A DNA stretch of 64,000 nt from JADCRZ01 sp031399065 (GTDB lineage: Bacteria > Bacteroidota > Bacteroidia > Chitinophagales > Chitinophagaceae): positions 1 to 64,000 of the forward strand of contig JANNOM010000027.1 of the NCBI GenBank assembly GCA_031399065.1, written 5' to 3'. Positions within the stretch are counted from its first letter, which is position 1. Every line of letters begins with the position of its first letter. Below the pieces are notes generated by a model that saw only the letters and a list, made by a program, of their open reading frames with translations, had not been told where the DNA came from and did no database searches. Shown in pieces: positions 61,595-64,000 of this stretch. Made by a program: the position numbers and the translations under genes.

Positions 61595-61719
61595 GTGTCG
61601 TCCGTTACAATAACCGCCAACATTTTGCGGCCTCGAGCCGTTTTTGCTATGTCCAAGTTAAGTATTTGAGCGTCACCCGCAAAAAATGGTCGCAAGACCG
61701 CTGCTACAGCAGTGTTTGC
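61595..61719 (-). repeat. Imperfect palindromic element upstream of the Arr gene
   Basis: On the minus strand the element starts GCAAACACTGCTGTAGCAGC and ends in GTTGGCGGTTATTGTAACGG. The TTGTAACGG/TTGTAACCG string is shared with the right end of the element at 63832-63978, and the left end with CTGTGTATGCG-type ends at 19650. Length about 125 bases, rich in short inverted pieces (CTGCTGTAGCAG). It is placed like the 19581 element: just upstream of a minus-strand accessory gene. Confidence 0.4.
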
Positions 61720-61795
61720 TTTTTATCCTACTAATGCCTGTGTTTTTAAATGACGTTTCTTTATCTTTACAATCAATACTTTAAATCAAAAATCA

Positions 61796-62356
61796 ATGAA
61801 GAAACTTCTTGATATTTTCAGTCAGTTTATATTGTGCGATCAGGCATTGAGCGAAATCTGTTGCAGGTTTGAGCTAAAGTATTATCAAAAAAATGAGCTG
61901 GTGCAAAAAGAAGGATTTGTAGCTAACTTTCTGTATTTTATAGATAAAGGAACTTTAATTATTGGGAATGAGTTAGAACACAAAACAATTACAAGATATA
62001 TGGCAAAAGAAAATGAATTTCTAGCCTGTATCGATAGCTTTATTAACAGAAATATCAGCAAAGAATTTATCCAGGCAACAGAACCTACAACAGTTTACCG
62101 TATTTCAAAAGATGACTTTGATGTATTGGTAAAAAAATACCCAGGTGTAGGAGAATTTTGTCAAAAATATTTTGTAGAATCTCTCATTAAATGCCAGCAA
62201 CGCATAACTGATCTTATAAGCCTCGATTCAAAATCTTATTATAAAAACATTGTCGAAAATAACCCTGAGTATATACAAAAGATGAACCAATATAACCTGG
62301 CTTCATTTATGGGAATAAAACCTGAAAGCCTTAGTCGTATTCGTAAACCAGATTAA
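61796..62356 (+). CDS. Crp/Fnr-family transcriptional regulator
   Basis: 186 aa. The cyclic-nucleotide-binding-like barrel is KNELVQKEGFVANFLYFIDK then GTLIIGNE, with the usual loss of cAMP-specific residues. The short C-terminal helix-turn-helix is YNLASFMGIKPESLSRIRKP. The helix before it (FVESLIKCQQRITDLISLDS) is the dimer helix. It precedes an outer-membrane-type protein gene by 87 bases on the same strand and probably controls it. It is related in shape, but not closely in sequence, to the regulator at 18989. Confidence 0.9.
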   Translation: MKKLLDIFSQFILCDQALSEICCRFELKYYQKNELVQKEGFVANFLYFIDKGTLIIGNELEHKTITRYMAKENEFLACIDSFINRNISKEFIQATEPTTVYRISKDDFDVLVKKYPGVGEFCQKYFVESLIKCQQRITDLISLDSKSYYKNIVENNPEYIQKMNQYNLASFMGIKPESLSRIRKPD

Positions 62357-62443
62357 TAGTTTTTAGAATTTCCTTTCTTAACAAATGTTATTTTTTGGTG
62401 AATTCATAGGTTCTAATTTTAGTTTTCTAATAAAATAGAAATT

Positions 62444-63025
62444 ATGAAACTAAAAAAAAATATCCTCATTTGCCTAATGGCATGGCTCGCTTTGAATTCT
62501 AAAGCACAAACAACAGATTCTTTAAAGCCATGTCTTTCTATTGAAACCCGCGTGACAAATTATTTTCAAGGAGGGTATGAGTTAAGTGTGTTTTGGAATA
62601 CCCGTTCAAATTTCTCTTTTGGCATACAGGCTGCTGGTCAAAAAATTGATGGAAATGCAAAGGAGCTTGTATTTGAATCTTCAAATTATGACAATATAGA
62701 TATACGCATTAGTTGGCTTGCTGCATTTAAAACAAGATACCATATCAATAAACATCATGAAGGGCTGTATTTTGAGGTAAGTGCCGGCGGTGAATCATTC
62801 AGAATTGAATCTGGAAATGAAATACACAATAACGGAAATGGTTTTGTTCTGCCAGGTACAGGATATATCTGGCATCCATTTGGTAGAAAAGGTTTCTACA
62901 TAAATCCTAACATTGGTTATAGCTTCGTTTTTTCAAATCAGGACGAAAGAATAATTAACGAAACAACTTACAAACTAAAATCATCATTTGTTGTGCCGGC
63001 ATTATCTTTAGGCTGGAAGTTTTGA
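62444..63025 (+). CDS. Outer-membrane beta-barrel-like protein of unknown function
   Basis: 193 aa with a signal peptide (ILICLMAWLALNSKAQ). Alternating-residue strands (LSIETRVTNYFQGGYELSVF, SFGIQAAGQKIDG, GLYFEVSAGGESFRIE, GFYINPNIGYSFVF) and a final aromatic LGWKF suggest a small eight-strand outer-membrane barrel. No family was recognised. It follows a Crp/Fnr gene. Confidence 0.7.
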   Translation: MKLKKNILICLMAWLALNSKAQTTDSLKPCLSIETRVTNYFQGGYELSVFWNTRSNFSFGIQAAGQKIDGNAKELVFESSNYDNIDIRISWLAAFKTRYHINKHHEGLYFEVSAGGESFRIESGNEIHNNGNGFVLPGTGYIWHPFGRKGFYINPNIGYSFVFSNQDERIINETTYKLKSSFVVPALSLGWKF

Positions 63026-63043
63026 TACACAAAATAATTAGAA

Positions 63044-63172
63044 AATGGAATTCAATGCAAACGACAGTCTAGTTGGAAGTTGGCGAATATTAAAGCGTAT
63101 TCAAACGCAGAAATTACTAATTAATTTCTGTGATATGCAATCAATGCCTATAATAAAATTTAAATGCAAATG
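63044..63172 (+). CDS. Short open frame, possible lipocalin-like remnant
   Basis: A 42-codon frame that begins MEFNANDSLVGSWRILKRI. LVGSWR near the start is typical of lipocalin-like domain proteins (L-[VI]-G-[ST]-W), but the rest shows no further match and the frame ends early. Likely a decayed gene start, or chance. Confidence 0.25.
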
Positions 63173-63272
63173 AAATAATGACTATTGACAGTGGACATTT
63201 ACCAATGATAAGCAAACCAAAAAGAATTAGCTGATATTTTAAATAGCTTTGTAAAAAGCCTCAACTGAAAAG

Positions 63273-63420
63273 AACAACGAGCCGCTAAGATCGGTTTGAC
63301 AATTGGGCGGATGAAGTGCTTCTATGATCATTGTATTGTGACACTTCAAGACTACAAAATGTGAATCATGTAATTCTTTCCGCAAGTTGTTTAGTACTTC
63401 TTAAAATTTATGGCTCAGTT
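63273..63420 (+). repeat. Intergenic repeat copy 2 (AACAACGAGCCGCTAAGATC)
   Basis: The first 28 bases match the 63832 copy at 24 positions (AACAACGA.CCGCTAA.ATCGG.TTG.C). The right part has diverged. It sits between the decayed lipocalin-like frame and the ABM-like gene; the exact right end is uncertain. Confidence 0.45.
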
Positions 63421-63489
63421 TACGGAGTGGTAATCGTACCCTATTAAAAATAGTTCAACAATCATCCTTTCACACATAAATAATAAAAA

Positions 63490-63801
63490 ATGATTTCGGT
63501 AATTGTAACTTATCAAGTAAAGCCAGAATTTATTGACCAAAACAAACAGAATATTCAACGATTCCTAAAAGACTTCAAAGAGCTCGGCACATCGGACTTT
63601 CAATATAGTGTTTACACAAAAGAGGATAATGTTACTTTTGTTCATCATTCAGTTTATAAAGATGAAAAAGTTCAAACGGAAATTTTGCACGTACCTTCAT
63701 TTCTTGAATTTCAAAGGATACGAGATGAAAGTGGGCTGAACGGAACTCATAAAGCAGAGGTTTTGAAAGTTGTAGGTTCAACAAATGAGAAACTTGTTTG
63801 A
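63490..63801 (+). CDS. ABM-like (dimeric alpha/beta-barrel) small protein
   Basis: 103 aa, cytoplasmic. MISVIVTYQVKPEFIDQNKQ opens with the family's strand and helix, then NIQRFLKDFKELGTSDFQYS, VYTKEDNVTFVHHSVYKDEK and a helix before FLEFQRIRDESGL. Similar to stress-response or monooxygenase-like ABM proteins; substrate unknown. It is bounded on both sides by the same repeat family. Confidence 0.7.
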   Translation: MISVIVTYQVKPEFIDQNKQNIQRFLKDFKELGTSDFQYSVYTKEDNVTFVHHSVYKDEKVQTEILHVPSFLEFQRIRDESGLNGTHKAEVLKVVGSTNEKLV

Positions 63802-63831
63802 CAAATACTAGCGGCTAATAGTGACTAGAGG

Positions 63832-63978
63832 AACAACGAACCGCTAACATCGGCTTGGCAAAAGACAGGCTGACGCGCTTCGTAGAAACATTTATTTCGA
63901 GACAAACATTTGTGCTTCGTATGAACTTTAGTGCTAAAAGTCCTTCACTTCGCCGATTTGTAACCGTTATGTGCAAGC
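63832..63978 (+). repeat. Intergenic repeat copy 3, about 147 bases with inverted ends
   Basis: Left end AACAACGAACCGCTAACATC then GGCTTGGC; right end CGCCGATTTGTAACCGTTAT then GTGCAAGC. The outer arms CCGCTAACA-TCGGC and CGGTTACAAATCGGC (right arm as read on the other strand) pair imperfectly. It follows the ABM-like gene's stop by about 30 bases. Confidence 0.55.
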
Positions 63979-64000
63979 AAACCGTATACGCACCCTCAAA

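Noticed and set aside
1..64000. CRISPR array, tRNA, rRNA, or complete insertion sequence
   Set aside because: No regularly spaced repeats, no cloverleaf-type or rRNA sequence, and no transposase with inverted repeats were seen on reading both strands.

Overview
The window reads as chromosomal DNA of a member of the Bacteroidota, most likely a chitinophaga-like soil or plant-associated bacterium (family Chitinophagaceae is my inference). The signs are a SusC/SusD pair beside a hybrid two-component regulator, type IX secretion (T9SS) C-terminal signals of both type A and type B, several carboxypeptidase-regulatory-domain TonB receptors, lack of Shine-Dalgarno sequences, and promoters of the TTTG/TAnnTTTG type. 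No rRNA, tRNA or CRISPR array was seen.

Layout. 1-5 kb: end of a flavodoxin-fold reductase, then a compact pstS-pstC-pstA-pstB phosphate-uptake operon on the minus strand without an adjacent phoU, facing a UspA-like gene and a small monooxygenase-like gene. 5-10 kb: an AraC-type regulator followed by a DUF2141 protein, a short-chain dehydrogenase and a TonB-dependent receptor. 10-14.4 kb (minus): an ankyrin protein directly upstream of a heparinase II/III-like lyase, and a TlpA-like thioredoxin protein. 14.9-16.4 kb: a cytoplasmic GH13 glucosidase.

16.4-23.2 kb is an accessory, AT-rich, damaged stretch. The two ends of a VOC/PhnB-type gene lie about 3.5 kb apart in the same order and strand. 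Between them are the N-terminal stub of a tyrosine recombinase, a C-terminal piece of a rifampin ADP-ribosyltransferase, and small intact genes (dihydrofolate-reductase-like, SRPBCC, DoxX, Crp/Fnr). A truncated ECF sigma factor, an alpha/beta hydrolase and a HicAB toxin-antitoxin pair follow.

23.5-43.2 kb is a polysaccharide utilisation locus: GH5 mannanase-like enzyme (minus), then on the plus strand a hybrid sensor/AraC regulator, SusC, SusD, a 1601-residue T9SS cargo with a beta-propeller and two CBM9-like domains, a DUF4832-SGNH fusion, and a GH27 alpha-galactosidase. GH5 plus GH27 plus an SGNH esterase-like domain suggests acetylated galactomannan or galactoglucomannan as substrate (inference). 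A 15-bp direct repeat spaced by 21 bp in front of susC is a good candidate operator for the regulator.

43.4-57.6 kb: manganese catalase, a 1169-residue secreted beta-helix/PA14 protein with T9SS signal, a short-chain dehydrogenase, a T9SS type B beta-propeller protein facing a LytS/LytTR two-component pair, a BamA-like outer-membrane protein, and metY for sulfur assimilation. 57.9-64 kb: small genes (membrane protein, GrpB, Uma2 nuclease-like, lipoprotein amidase, TPR-extended rifampin ADP-ribosyltransferase, Crp/Fnr with an outer-membrane protein, an ABM-like protein) separated at the far end by palindromic repeats that also occur in the 17-20 kb region. These repeats look like cassette boundaries.
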